Below, in pieces: positions 16,717 to 25,910 of a stretch of 64,000 bases of DNA. The DNA is taken from positions 98,655 to 162,654 of the forward strand of contig CAJTZF010000001.1 of the NCBI GenBank assembly GCA_910584245.1. Direction: 5' to 3'. The position numbers were made by a program, and so were the translations under genes. Position 1 is the stretch's first letter. Each line of letters starts with the position of its first letter. The notes beneath the pieces are model-generated. The model was given only the letters and a program-made list of their open reading frames with translations, did no database searches and was not told the DNA's origin. The stretch is from an uncultured Eubacterium sp. (GTDB lineage Bacteria; Bacillota; Clostridia; Lachnospirales; Lachnospiraceae).

Positions 16717-18729
16717 TTATTGTAAATTTCCATACAACCGAATTGTTTTTCCTGTATTGTACGTTTTTCCTTTGAATTCCACTACCACTGTGTACTCGCC
16801 TTTTTTTACGTTGTAGAGGGGAATAGAAAGAAAATACTCCATCTCCGCCGCCAAATCCTGCTCTCTCTCCGGCTTTCGGAAATCTTTCACATAACAACGC
16901 TTTTCCCCGACCAAAAAAACCTGGGTAACCAGGTGGTCCCTGGACTTCACCCATAAATTTCCGTCCTCGATCTGGAGCCGGACCCGCTCTTCCTGGCATT
17001 CCAGCGGCGCACTCTCCACCATCTCTTTCGGTATGCCTATGATTTCCTGCATTTCCTCAAACGGCTGCAAATACCCCACACATGGTTCACCCTGAAGATC
17101 CATAGCGGAAGCAAGATCATTCAAATTAGGCGTCATCTCAAAAGCGCGGAAGAAAAAGTGTCTCATATTGTACCGGTTTACTTCCCGGCCGGTATCGTAA
17201 TCATACTCATAAATCATGCCGCCACGGTCATCGTTTTCCTCCGGATATGCAAGATATCCCCCCATATAAAAGAGCCTTTTCTGATCGTATTTTAATACGC
17301 CATTGGATGTTATCTTTGATTTAATACCGGCAAACCGCTTCAAGATTTTAGCCGTTCCCGCCTTTTCATTAATCTCATAAATCGTCACATACGATTTATC
17401 ATCATTGTCAAAAGCTGAGATCCGCCGGCGAAGATGCCAGTGGTTGTCGAATACGATCAAATGCTGCGTATCCCGGCGCCCATCCAGGTCTCTCCGGATG
17501 ATTTTGACAGAGTGCTGCTGGAAATGCCACGGCATATTGGACGGAACTTTAAGAAGCTTATGTGCCCAGGGGGTCCGGCACCAAAAGTTCGTCTCGCCCA
17601 GTATCCAATTTAATTTATTCGTCTTCCAGTTGATACTAAAAATACTGTGAAGGTTCCTTGCGGAAAAAATAACATCGTTTGTCTTCGCGTTGTAATCAAG
17701 CGAATTAATATGAATCCAGTTCGTGCGGTCCCGGTATGCCGTATAAAGCACATCCCGCAAATCGAGAAATTTTTCTATCCGCCCATTCTGCCGGTTTACC
17801 TCTGCGATGCAATCCTCCACATGTCCGCACTGGGAATTGCTCACTACAAGCAGGTTTCCGCCCGGCGTCATCTCGCACACATCGTGATGGATTCCGTTTG
17901 GCACATAATACGTGCGGTACACCCTGCCCAAATAATCAATCTCGTACATCTGGGTAGAATGCGGTATCATTTTTGTAGGAAGCAGGGTCTGGCGTTCCAT
18001 CATAATAAACCGTCCATTCGCCAGCTCAAAAAAACCGTATCCCCTCGGGCGGTATAACATGTAGTACCGGATATCCCCCTTTTCATCAAAGGCCGCCGGA
18101 TAAGCGGTACTTTTCCCCGCCACTAATATAAGTTTCATCGCGGACGGCGCCGTTTTTTTCTCAATTCGTACTAAATCTTCCAACGACTCCGGGAGCGGAT
18201 CCGTCTTTATCATAATTGTCTTTTCCGCAATCTGCTTATTCTCTTTGTCAAGCAATTGCAGCGAAACAACATTTTCCGTATCCGCATACAGGCCATAAAC
18301 AGGCACCCTGTGCCACCTGTCTTCCTTGTTTACAACATCCGTAATGTCCATCTCCGGACTCTTACCCTTCACACAAAACCTTACCTTACATTTTTCTTCC
18401 GTGTAAAACAAAATATAAGCGCAGAGCGGCGCCAGGCCATACGGATTTAAAATCACACCCGGTTCCTCAAACGAATATTTCTGTTCCTTTAATATTTCTG
18501 CTATTTCCACTTCCCTCTCCCAAGTTTTAACGGCAAGCCCTTTTTCTGTCTCGATCTCGCTGTCTATCCGGTAATTGAGACGGGGAACCGACTGATATCT
18601 CATCCAGTCCCTGGACTTTTTTTCATACTCCTCATCAAACTCTTTCTTATACCCTTTTGTAAATGGAATCCCCCGCATGTTAAAATACACCGGACGCAGT
18701 GATGGTGGGAGAAGCTTCGACATATGCAT
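16717..18729 (-). CDS. Arylsulfotransferase-like (ASST) protein
   Basis: A 670-residue protein of the ASST family, which in studied members moves sulfate from one phenol to another through a sulfo-histidine. The six-bladed propeller part shows the family marks GIHHDVCEMTPGG (about 280-292), NWIHINSLDY (337-346), DVIFSARNLHSI and WHFQQHSVKI (about 402-411), where His406 is the best candidate for the acceptor. An N-terminal Ig-like region (about 60-190) precedes it, as in E. coli AssT. Unlike that enzyme it has no signal peptide or membrane segment. ATG 18729 has AAAGGA nine bases upstream. The short N-terminal sequence is hydrophilic. Its natural substrate is unknown. Confidence 0.8.
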   Translation of the reverse strand: MHMSKLLPPSLRPVYFNMRGIPFTKGYKKEFDEEYEKKSRDWMRYQSVPRLNYRIDSEIETEKGLAVKTWEREVEIAEILKEQKYSFEEPGVILNPYGLAPLCAYILFYTEEKCKVRFCVKGKSPEMDITDVVNKEDRWHRVPVYGLYADTENVVSLQLLDKENKQIAEKTIMIKTDPLPESLEDLVRIEKKTAPSAMKLILVAGKSTAYPAAFDEKGDIRYYMLYRPRGYGFFELANGRFIMMERQTLLPTKMIPHSTQMYEIDYLGRVYRTYYVPNGIHHDVCEMTPGGNLLVVSNSQCGHVEDCIAEVNRQNGRIEKFLDLRDVLYTAYRDRTNWIHINSLDYNAKTNDVIFSARNLHSIFSINWKTNKLNWILGETNFWCRTPWAHKLLKVPSNMPWHFQQHSVKIIRRDLDGRRDTQHLIVFDNHWHLRRRISAFDNDDKSYVTIYEINEKAGTAKILKRFAGIKSKITSNGVLKYDQKRLFYMGGYLAYPEENDDRGGMIYEYDYDTGREVNRYNMRHFFFRAFEMTPNLNDLASAMDLQGEPCVGYLQPFEEMQEIIGIPKEMVESAPLECQEERVRLQIEDGNLWVKSRDHLVTQVFLVGEKRCYVKDFRKPEREQDLAAEMEYFLSIPLYNVKKGEYTVVVEFKGKTYNTGKTIRLYGNLQ

Positions 18730-18838
18730 AGTTTTTTTTCCTTTCGCTTTATTTTTACACAAAATGCACTTCTTTCGTTCTGTTTCATCATTATAGAGTT
18801 ATAATTGGGCAAAAATATGCCAATTATACCATTATTTG

Positions 18839-18896
18839 AAAAAAAGCCGGACAACGGCATTGTCACATCGTAACAAAGGAAAAACCGCTGTCCGGC
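18839..18896 (-). terminator. Intrinsic terminator after the DUF6106-like gene
   Basis: On the minus strand GCCGGACAGCGG (18896-18885) pairs with CCGTTGTCCGGC (18857-18846), twelve pairs with one G-U, followed by seven Ts (18845-18839). The loop is long (27 bases). It lies 13 bases past the stop codon. Confidence 0.75.
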
Positions 18897-18909
18897 AATT
18901 GTTTCATTT

Positions 18910-19416
18910 TTAGTCCGCCAATTCCGTTTTACCCGGAAATTTGTTGCAAATTAAATCTATCATCTTTTTGCTCGGCTCAAACAAAAGAACGACTTTTTCT
19001 TCCTTTCCCTCTTCCCGGATCGCTATCCCGTAGGGCTTCGCGTCTGGCTGTAAAGAAGAAAAATCACGAACCGGCAAATGCCGGTAACCGTCCATACGAT
19101 GCGAGTGCATCGGTGCAATTACATCCGCATTCTCAAGCTCAATACGGAGAATCGTCTTCCGCTTCTCTCCTCCCTGGATCCGGTCAAAATCAAGCTGGCC
19201 ATCACAAAAAACATATTCCCATTCCACCTTGAACCGGGGCCAATACCAGACCAGTGCAACGACTGCCAGTACAGCCAGCAGGATCAGAATACTGATTTTG
19301 CTCAAAATGCCAATACCAAGTAATAACACGACCCCAATGGCAAGCAGTAGTTTCAAAAATGCAATTTTAGCAGTAGTTTTCTGTTTGACGCAGGTTTCTG
19401 CATAGTTTTGTTCCAT
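18910..19416 (-). CDS. Small membrane protein, DUF6106-like
   Basis: A 168-residue protein with two adjacent hydrophobic segments in residues 20-58, then a soluble domain. The stretch WEYVFCDGQLDFDRIQGGEK followed by KRKTILRIELENADVIAP is what I recall from DUF6106 proteins of clostridia. That part resembles a PH-like membrane-associated domain (DUF304/YdbT type). AGAAGGAGAA precedes the ATG, and a strong terminator follows the stop. Function is unknown. Confidence 0.6.
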   Translation of the reverse strand: MEQNYAETCVKQKTTAKIAFLKLLLAIGVVLLLGIGILSKISILILLAVLAVVALVWYWPRFKVEWEYVFCDGQLDFDRIQGGEKRKTILRIELENADVIAPMHSHRMDGYRHLPVRDFSSLQPDAKPYGIAIREEGKEEKVVLLFEPSKKMIDLICNKFPGKTELAD

Positions 19417-19526
19417 AGTAAGTTCTCCTTCTAGTGTAATGTTTTTACCGCTTTCATCACATTAATCATAACACAATCTTGTAGTCATGCCTAGCTGTAT
19501 TTCAAAAAATTACAACATGCCGCACC

Positions 19527-20321
19527 TTATCCCGCTTTCACCTGGCGCCCCTCATGATTGATTTCATAATTTTCTTTCATAATCAGCTCTGAAATTGGCA
19601 CTAACTGAAATCCCTTTTCTTTCAACGTCCGTATCATGGAATCCAGAGCCTCGGCCGTGTGCTTCGCCCCGTTGTGGCACAAAATAATAGAACCATTGCC
19701 AAGATGCTTATGCTCCGTCACCTTTTTAATAATAGTAGACGCATCGTAATCCTTCCAGTCAAGGGAATCCACATCCCATTGAATCGGATAGTAATTAATC
19801 TCCCGGCAAACCTGGATCAAATTATCATTGTAATCCCCATAAGGAGGCCGGAACAACATCATATCCTTGCCGGTCAGCTGCTTCACCTTTTCGTGTGGCT
19901 TCATAATTTCTTCCTTGCACTGGTCAGCGGAGAGCTGGGACATCTGTTTGTGGTTTTCACTGTGGTTTCCCAGATCATGGCCGGCCGCCGCAATCGCCTT
20001 CACATCCTCGGGATATTTTTCAATCCATCCGCCTGTCATAAAAAAAGTAACACGCACATCATTTTTCTTAAGAACCTCAAGAATCTTTGAAGTGTCTTCG
20101 TTGCCCCAGGCCGCATCAAACGAAAGTGAAATTTTTGCTTCTTCTCCCTTATCTACACAATAGATCGGCAGCTCTTTTGCATGGATGCCGGAACTGACCG
20201 TCGCCGTAGTCTGCGGATAAAAATAAATGCTTGTGGCCAATAGAAGCAGCGAAGTAAGCACGATCGCCCCAACTTTCGTAAAAAGTATAAGATTTTCCTT
20301 GTCCTTTTCGATATGATCCAT
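19527..20321 (-). CDS. NodB-type polysaccharide deacetylase (PdaB-like)
   Basis: A membrane-anchored deacetylase, 264 residues. One transmembrane segment (about 14-35) is followed by a short linker and the NodB domain. Catalytic features are SLSFDAAWG (base Asp69), GNHSENH (metal ligands His120 and His124), RPPYGDY and the CHNG near the end. SFDAAWG rather than TFDDGP is typical of the spore-associated PdaB subgroup, so a role in spore cortex or cell-wall peptidoglycan is likely but inferred. The start is ATG 20321 or 20330; GGGA lies nine bases before the first. No sporulation genes are next to it. Confidence 0.82.
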   Translation of the reverse strand: MDHIEKDKENLILFTKVGAIVLTSLLLLATSIYFYPQTTATVSSGIHAKELPIYCVDKGEEAKISLSFDAAWGNEDTSKILEVLKKNDVRVTFFMTGGWIEKYPEDVKAIAAAGHDLGNHSENHKQMSQLSADQCKEEIMKPHEKVKQLTGKDMMLFRPPYGDYNDNLIQVCREINYYPIQWDVDSLDWKDYDASTIIKKVTEHKHLGNGSIILCHNGAKHTAEALDSMIRTLKEKGFQLVPISELIMKENYEINHEGRQVKAG

Positions 20322-20421
20322 AGCACGCATTCCCGATACGCATTTTTACCATTGTATTTAAAATATAGGTATTTTATTCATAAAATGATATCGGGAATGA
20401 AAAAGTATTCTGCTCCGTAGA

Positions 20422-20850
20422 TCACTTATATACTTTACATAAAAATGAGACATAAACTCCGTTTTGCGCAACTGCATAAATTCTGCAGTTCCCCACCTTC
20501 TTTGCCCGGAGCCTCCCTCCAGAGGAAACCGTGGCAACAGAAGCGTTAGAAACCACATAACGGATTTTCGGCGCGTGCCTTTTGACCTTTTTTCCTTTTG
20601 AACGCACAGATGCGGAAATTTTCACACGCTTTCCTGCCTTCAGGCTGAGTTTTTTAGCTGGGACGCTTACTTTTTGAGCATTCCCATAGTTTCTGCTGCC
20701 CTCTGTCAGAGAATGAAAAACTAAGGACGTTCCAATAATCTTCTCTGTCTCTCCGTCCATTTTATAGGCGGCAATTTTATACTTATACCATGTATTCTTT
20801 TTCAGCTTTTTATGGGAATACGCAGTAATATTTCCCGATTGAATAGTTTT
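20422..20850 (-). pseudogene. C-terminal part of the frameshifted surface protein
   Basis: This frame continues the protein encoded at 20802-23267 after a one-base shift in a run of four As (minus strand; T-run 20847-20850). It completes the FN3-like domain (NTWYKYKIAAYKMDG) and adds a BIG2-like Ig domain with SNASVATVSSGGRLRAKKVG, ending at a stop at 20422. It starts with an internal ATG at 20760 but has no ribosome binding site, so it is unlikely to be translated alone. It is either a true disruption or a base-call error. Confidence 0.75.
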
Positions 20851-23267
20851 ATCATTCTCAGTTTCGTGCCTTTCTTACATTTAGCCGCATAAATTATATA
20901 ACCGTCCGCCCCTTTTACCTTTTTCCAGCTCAAACGATGGATACTTTTAGATGCGCGGACTTTACCAATAACAGGTAATCGTTTCGACGCCTTCTCTCTT
21001 TTCGGTTTCGAGGGCGCTACGCCCGGTGATGCAATTGGCACAGCTGAACCCGGGGCTGTCGCAGCGGGTGGCGCCGTTGACACTTCTAACGGTGGGGCTG
21101 GCGTTTCCCCAGCGGACGGGGTCGGCGTCACCGCTTCCGGTGGGGCCGGCGTTTCCCCGGCGGACGGGGTCGGCGTCACTGCTTCCGGTGGAGCCGGCGT
21201 TTCCCCGGCGGACGGGGTCGGCGTCACTTCTTCCGTTGGAGCCGGCGTTTCCCCGGCGGACGGGGTCGGCGTCACCTCTTCCGTTGGGGCTGGCGTTTCC
21301 TCAGCTGGCGGGGTCGGCACCGAAGTTTCTGCCGGCTTTAATGGCAAATCAGTCACTACCGTCTTACCACATAAGTAGCAAAATTCCGTTTTCTTCCCCT
21401 GCTCCGTCTCTGTGGATGGAACCTCAGAAATCCAATAATCGTGCTGTTCATGATATTTAGGACAAAGAATGATTGTAAGGTCATAGTCTACTTTTGGAAT
21501 CGAAAGTACAACGGGTTTGCCAAAACCATCCTGTTTCAAATAAAAGTCCTTATTCCATTCCAATACTACCAGCTCATCACTCTCTGTCTTTCCGTAAATA
21601 TGACATTCTCTCAGGGACTGCCCCCACTCGGGCGTGCCGATACAGTAAAACTCATTCTCCAGTTCCATTGTAATCTCATACCGCTCCCCCTTCATTACCC
21701 GGGAAATCGGATTTTGTGGAAGGATAAATCCCTTTGTCCTCTCAAATGTTATCGTACGGAAATTCGGTATACTCTTAAAAACAGCATAATAAGACTGGTC
21801 CCCTATAGCTGCAATTGGCCCCAGGACAACCGTTCCTTCCGAAGCATCCACCGCCCACCCCAAAAATGTATAGGTGTAATCCAATTCCGCCTCCCTGCTG
21901 GCCTGCGGCGGCTCAACAGTACCTCCATAAAGAACTTTCTTTACTTCCGCTACCGTCCCATCCCATTGATAGAAGGATATTGTACATTCTTTTCTTTTAT
22001 AATACATTTTTAAGCGGAGAGAGCCGTCCTGGATGACAGTACCCGATACCTCAGACTTCTCTGCGTCCAGTTCAAATCCGTCCTTAATATACGTTGCCGC
22101 CGGTATTGTCACCTGCGTACCCGTCTCGCCTTTCCAAGGCACGGTACCATCGGGTGCGGCAGCATATGTGCCATCCAGATGTTGATAATAAAGATCAACT
22201 GCATAATCTATATCCCCACGGGGAGTCCAGTTCGCCCGGTAAGTTAAATTTCCGATACTTCCCGTCGGCACCGTTATACTTTTTTCCGGCTCCTCACCAT
22301 TGGAACCCGTCCACCCGTCAAACACATATCCCGGCTTCACCGGCCCGTGCAAAGTAAACCCCTCGCTTGACACAGTGTAACGGACCGGATTTTCCCCGGA
22401 TTCAAGCGCTCCCCCGTCCAATTCATAATGTATTTGAAAAACAGTTTCTTCCCAATGGGCGCGGAGCGTCTTGGGCTCCCGGTCGACCGTATAAAGGACC
22501 GGCTGCACCCCTATACTTTCCCCATCGACGTACCAGCCCTTAAAAGTATACCCTCTCTTTACCGGCTGGTTGGAAATTTCAATCGTCGCGTCCGGAGCTA
22601 CCGGATCATATGTATACTCAGACGGATTCTCCCCGCCATCCAAATAAACGCCCCCGTCAAGTTCATAAGTAATCGGAAATGTCTGGGGCTTTACTTGTTC
22701 ATACGCCTCCTTTGTCATTACAGTTCCGCCTAATCCTTTTAGCTTTTCAAGAAGCGATCCCCCTATTTGGGAATTGTGGTCATAGACAATCGTTCCGTTT
22801 GTATTATCAATTTCCTTGCTTCCGCCTCCGAAACCCTCTACATTTGACAAAAAAATAATACCTGTATTCACCAGGACGCCATCTATGCTAAAATTATAAC
22901 AATGGTCGATAACTAATGTCCCTTTATTATTGAACACAGGCATTGCAAAAGTAGAAAGCTCGTTATGTGCGCCGTCAAAATTCATCGTCCCCTCATTATC
23001 AACGGTCGCTATATAATCACTCTGTGTACAATAGGAAGAAAATCCTCCCGTCGAAAAGGTTCCTTTATTAACCGCCCTGTAGTCCTCCTTATTAACATAG
23101 AGCATAGACTCCTCATGGGTTAATTCCTTCCCTTCCTGACAAAAAATCCCCGACATAATCCATGTACTTGTACTTGCGTGTACTGTCACCGGTTTATCTA
23201 ATATGGGGAAAAGTCCTAGTATTAGTACAAAACAGACTATTTTCCTCCAAACTTTCACTCTCTTCAC
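20802..23267 (-). CDS. Secreted multidomain surface protein, frameshifted near its C-terminus
   Basis: An 821-residue frame; the intact product would be about 945. It has a signal peptide (1-31, cut after VHA), an N-terminal strand-rich region with many Asn/Gly (35-185), at least two InlB B-repeat-like (Listeria-Bacteroides) modules with TYELDGG and GYTFKGWYVDG, then a MucBP-like region (about 345-430) and another GW repeat (FLGWAVD). Five 16-residue Pro/Thr/Glu repeats (about 645-730) precede an FN3-like domain that breaks off after CKKGTKLRMIK. The remainder lies in the -1 frame at 20422-20850. Such repeats are typical of cell-surface adhesins; no LPXTG anchor is seen in either frame. Confidence 0.75.
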   Translation of the reverse strand: MKRVKVWRKIVCFVLILGLFPILDKPVTVHASTSTWIMSGIFCQEGKELTHEESMLYVNKEDYRAVNKGTFSTGGFSSYCTQSDYIATVDNEGTMNFDGAHNELSTFAMPVFNNKGTLVIDHCYNFSIDGVLVNTGIIFLSNVEGFGGGSKEIDNTNGTIVYDHNSQIGGSLLEKLKGLGGTVMTKEAYEQVKPQTFPITYELDGGVYLDGGENPSEYTYDPVAPDATIEISNQPVKRGYTFKGWYVDGESIGVQPVLYTVDREPKTLRAHWEETVFQIHYELDGGALESGENPVRYTVSSEGFTLHGPVKPGYVFDGWTGSNGEEPEKSITVPTGSIGNLTYRANWTPRGDIDYAVDLYYQHLDGTYAAAPDGTVPWKGETGTQVTIPAATYIKDGFELDAEKSEVSGTVIQDGSLRLKMYYKRKECTISFYQWDGTVAEVKKVLYGGTVEPPQASREAELDYTYTFLGWAVDASEGTVVLGPIAAIGDQSYYAVFKSIPNFRTITFERTKGFILPQNPISRVMKGERYEITMELENEFYCIGTPEWGQSLRECHIYGKTESDELVVLEWNKDFYLKQDGFGKPVVLSIPKVDYDLTIILCPKYHEQHDYWISEVPSTETEQGKKTEFCYLCGKTVVTDLPLKPAETSVPTPPAEETPAPTEEVTPTPSAGETPAPTEEVTPTPSAGETPAPPEAVTPTPSAGETPAPPEAVTPTPSAGETPAPPLEVSTAPPAATAPGSAVPIASPGVAPSKPKREKASKRLPVIGKVRASKSIHRLSWKKVKGADGYIIYAAKCKKGTKLRMIKLFNREILLRIPIKS
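21080..21325 (-). repeat. 48-bp tandem repeat, about five copies
   Basis: GACGGGGTCGGCGTCA recurs at 21115, 21163, 21211 and 21259, with a diverged copy near 21307. The unit is 48 bp, 16 codons, encoding the Pro/Thr linker of the surface protein; the repeats keep frame. Confidence 0.9.
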
Positions 23268-23308
23268 TTACCTGTTCCCCTTTCTTTTTTTGAATTTATG
23301 TGCTCTCA

Positions 23309-23337
23309 ATCTTACTATATATACTCAGCTCCTGCAA
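23309..23337 (-). promoter_or_regulatory. Sigma-A promoter of the surface-protein gene
   Basis: TTGCAG (23337-23332), a 17-base spacer and TAAGAT (23314-23309) on the minus strand, about 40 bases before the ATG at 23267. Confidence 0.5.
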
Positions 23338-23404
23338 TCATTGTGGCATAAACGTCGTATTTCTGGCAAAATTGTCACCAAAGCAAAGAATAACCCCGGT
23401 TCAT

Positions 23405-25441
23405 TTAAAGTGAAACTTTTCCCATATAGTGTTCCAACCTCTCCGCAAACCGTTTATTTTTACGATAGAACGAATGAACCTCCTCAAAACAGAAATGCCC
23501 GGCTTCTTCGTTCGCTATCGTGAGTATTTTGGCGTCCTCGTAAATATCTGCAAGCTGAAACAGCTTGTCCCCGCTCTGCCTCACACCAAAAAAATCCCCC
23601 TGCCCACGCAACTTCAAATCCTCCCTGGCGATCCGGAACCCATCGTTCGTGTCTGACAAAATAGAAAGCCTCTCCCTGCTCTCCTTGCTGTCAGTTCCGT
23701 ACATCAATATACAATAGGATTGATCCGGCCCGCGCCCGACACGGCCGCGCAACTGGTGTAACTGGGCCAGTCCGAACCTCTCCGCATTTTCAATCATAAT
23801 CACCGTCGCATTGGGAACGTCGATGCCCACCTCAACTACAGTTGTAGAAACTAAAATATCAATTTCCCCGCTCCCAAAGCGCTCCATCCTATCATTTTTT
23901 TCCTGCGGTTTCATTTTCCCGTGAAGGCCGTCCACTACGACGGAGTCCTGAAAAATACCCCGCAGCTTTTCCGCGTAGATCGAAACGCTTTCAAGCTCCG
24001 ACTCCCCGTTTTCCTCTACCATCGGACATATCACATACACTTGATGGCCCAGGGCGATCTGCTCCCTCATAAACTTGTAGGCGCGCGGACGGAAATCTGT
24101 TCCGACGACACAATTTTTAATGGGAAGGCGGTCCGCCGGCCGCTCTCTAATCACGGATAAATCCATATCACCGTACAATACAAGAGCGAGAGTTCTCGGA
24201 ATCGGCGTTGCACTCATGGCAAGAATATGTGGCTCTTCGCCCTTTTCCGACAACATTTCCCGCTGACGCACGCCAAACCGGTGTTGTTCGTCGGTGATAA
24301 CAAGCGCCAAATCCCGGAATGCCACATTGTCCTGTAAAACTGCATGCGTTCCCACGACAATATCCCACTCCCCTGAGACAAGCATCTCTTTTCCCTCCCG
24401 TTTCTGCTTTGCCGTGAGGGAGCCGGTGAGAAGCCCAACCCGGACGCCGAACTGCCCCAGCATCTTTTGAAGGGACGCATGGTGCTGCGCCGCAAGTACC
24501 TCGGTCGGCACCATAAACGCCCCCTGGCTTCCGTTGCACACAGCCAGGTAAAGCGCCATCACCGCCACAATTGTCTTACCAGAACCGACATCGCCCTGAA
24601 CAAGACGGTTCATCACCCTTCCCCCGGTCATATCCTGTACGATTTCCTGGAATACGTAATCCTGCGCCTCTGTCAGGGAAAAAGGAAGACTCTCCCGGAA
24701 TACCTCCACTTCCTTTCTCTCTTCCATTACGTGTGGGCTGGCACAATCTCTCCGCGACCGAATGGCTTTCAAAGCTACCTGATATAAAAATAGCTCGTCA
24801 AAGACGAGACGTTTTCTGGCCTTGAGAAATTCCACCCTGTTTTTCGGAAAATGTATATCTTGTACTGCCTTGTGAAATCCGATCAGACCGTGCCTCTTGC
24901 GGATTTCAGCGGGAAGAAATTCTGTAATGCCCTCACACCCGGCAAGGGCGCTCTGTACCGCCTTCGCCACCTGATTATTTGTAAGCCCGGCCGTAAGCGG
25001 ATATATGGGGAGCATCTTGCCCACGTTCTTATAAAATTCATTCCTGCTGTAAAGCTTCGGCTGCTCCAACACAATATTTCCGTTCACCCGCCCCACTTTG
25101 CCCCGGAGCAGATATCTCGTTCCCATATGGAGCTGGCCTGCCAGAAATGGCATATTAAACCACGTTACCTGCACGGCGCCGGACCCATCCTCCAAGCAAG
25201 CCCGGATTATTTTCATACGCGGCGTATTCTTTACGACTGGCTTCCCGCGGAGAACCCCTTCCACCGCCATCTGTTTCCCCTCTTCGAGCTCAGATACCGG
25301 TACGACATCGTGAAATTCATCGTAGTCCCTCGGGTAGTGCTCAAGTAAATCCCCGATTTCCCAAATGCCAAGTTTATGGAAATTCTGCTCAGCCTTTTCT
25401 CCCACGCCTTTTATCTTCCTTACACTGTCACTATATTTCAT
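23405..25441 (-). CDS. recG: ATP-dependent DNA helicase RecG
   Basis: Remodels stalled replication forks and branch-migrates recombination intermediates. The 678-residue length is normal. The N-terminal wedge/OB domain (about 1-230) is followed by the helicase core with Walker A GDVGSGKTIVAV, the RecG-type DEQH box in DEQHRFGVRQR, SATPIPRTL and the motif VI LRGRVGRGPDQSYC. The C-terminal TRG region follows. The ATG is four bases after the dut stop, so the two are coupled. Last gene of the nrd-dut-recG run. Confidence 0.97.
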   Translation of the reverse strand: MKYSDSVRKIKGVGEKAEQNFHKLGIWEIGDLLEHYPRDYDEFHDVVPVSELEEGKQMAVEGVLRGKPVVKNTPRMKIIRACLEDGSGAVQVTWFNMPFLAGQLHMGTRYLLRGKVGRVNGNIVLEQPKLYSRNEFYKNVGKMLPIYPLTAGLTNNQVAKAVQSALAGCEGITEFLPAEIRKRHGLIGFHKAVQDIHFPKNRVEFLKARKRLVFDELFLYQVALKAIRSRRDCASPHVMEERKEVEVFRESLPFSLTEAQDYVFQEIVQDMTGGRVMNRLVQGDVGSGKTIVAVMALYLAVCNGSQGAFMVPTEVLAAQHHASLQKMLGQFGVRVGLLTGSLTAKQKREGKEMLVSGEWDIVVGTHAVLQDNVAFRDLALVITDEQHRFGVRQREMLSEKGEEPHILAMSATPIPRTLALVLYGDMDLSVIRERPADRLPIKNCVVGTDFRPRAYKFMREQIALGHQVYVICPMVEENGESELESVSIYAEKLRGIFQDSVVVDGLHGKMKPQEKNDRMERFGSGEIDILVSTTVVEVGIDVPNATVIMIENAERFGLAQLHQLRGRVGRGPDQSYCILMYGTDSKESRERLSILSDTNDGFRIAREDLKLRGQGDFFGVRQSGDKLFQLADIYEDAKILTIANEEAGHFCFEEVHSFYRKNKRFAERLEHYMGKVSL

Positions 25442-25445
25442 AACA

Positions 25446-25892
25446 TTACTTCACTCCCGTTGATCCAAATCCTCCCGCCCCACGATCTGTCTCTGCCAGG
25501 TTTTCTGCCTCCTCAAATTCAGCCATAATATAAGGAGTTATGACTATTTGTGCCACGCGCTCGCCGCTTTCTACGACTACCGCCTCCGTCGAATGGTTGT
25601 GCAGCGCAACTATAATTTCTCCCCGGTAATCGGAATCTATAACCCCCACTTTATTGGCAGGGGCAAGACCCTTCTTGCACGCAAGTCCGCTTCTCGCATA
25701 GACCAGTCCGACAAGTCCCGCCGGAATCGCCATAGCAATGCCTGTGTGGATAAACGCCGTCTCCCCCGCTAAAATGGTCACTGGCCCGTCCACACAGGCA
25801 TACAAATCGGCGCCCGCGGCAAATTCTGTGCTGTACACGGGAACCTGTGCCTTTTCATTTAACTTTATAAAGTGAATCCTCGTTGTATCCAA
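25446..25892 (-). CDS. dut: dUTP diphosphatase
   Basis: Hydrolyses dUTP to dUMP, keeping uracil out of DNA and supplying dUMP for dTMP. The 148 residues carry all trimeric dUTPase motifs: motif 1 GADLYAC, motif 2 ARSGL, motif 3 NKVGVIDSDYRGEI, motif 4 RVAQIVI and the Gly-rich motif 5 GAGGFGSTG at the C-terminus. It begins with TTG 25892 behind GGAGGG. It sits between nrdG and recG, consistent with shared nucleotide and DNA maintenance duties. Confidence 0.96.
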   Translation of the reverse strand: MDTTRIHFIKLNEKAQVPVYSTEFAAGADLYACVDGPVTILAGETAFIHTGIAMAIPAGLVGLVYARSGLACKKGLAPANKVGVIDSDYRGEIIVALHNHSTEAVVVESGERVAQIVITPYIMAEFEEAENLAETDRGAGGFGSTGVK

Positions 25893-25910
25893 TTTTATCC
25901 CTCCAAACCG

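Noticed and set aside
20422..20760. A separate gene beginning at the internal ATG 20760
   Set aside because: No ribosome binding site, and the sequence continues the FN3-like domain of the upstream frame, so it is the shifted end of one gene.
20844..20852. Programmed -1 frameshift in the surface protein
   Set aside because: The bases do not form an X XXY YYZ heptamer in the reading frame and there is no obvious downstream stem; an assembly error or true mutation is simpler.
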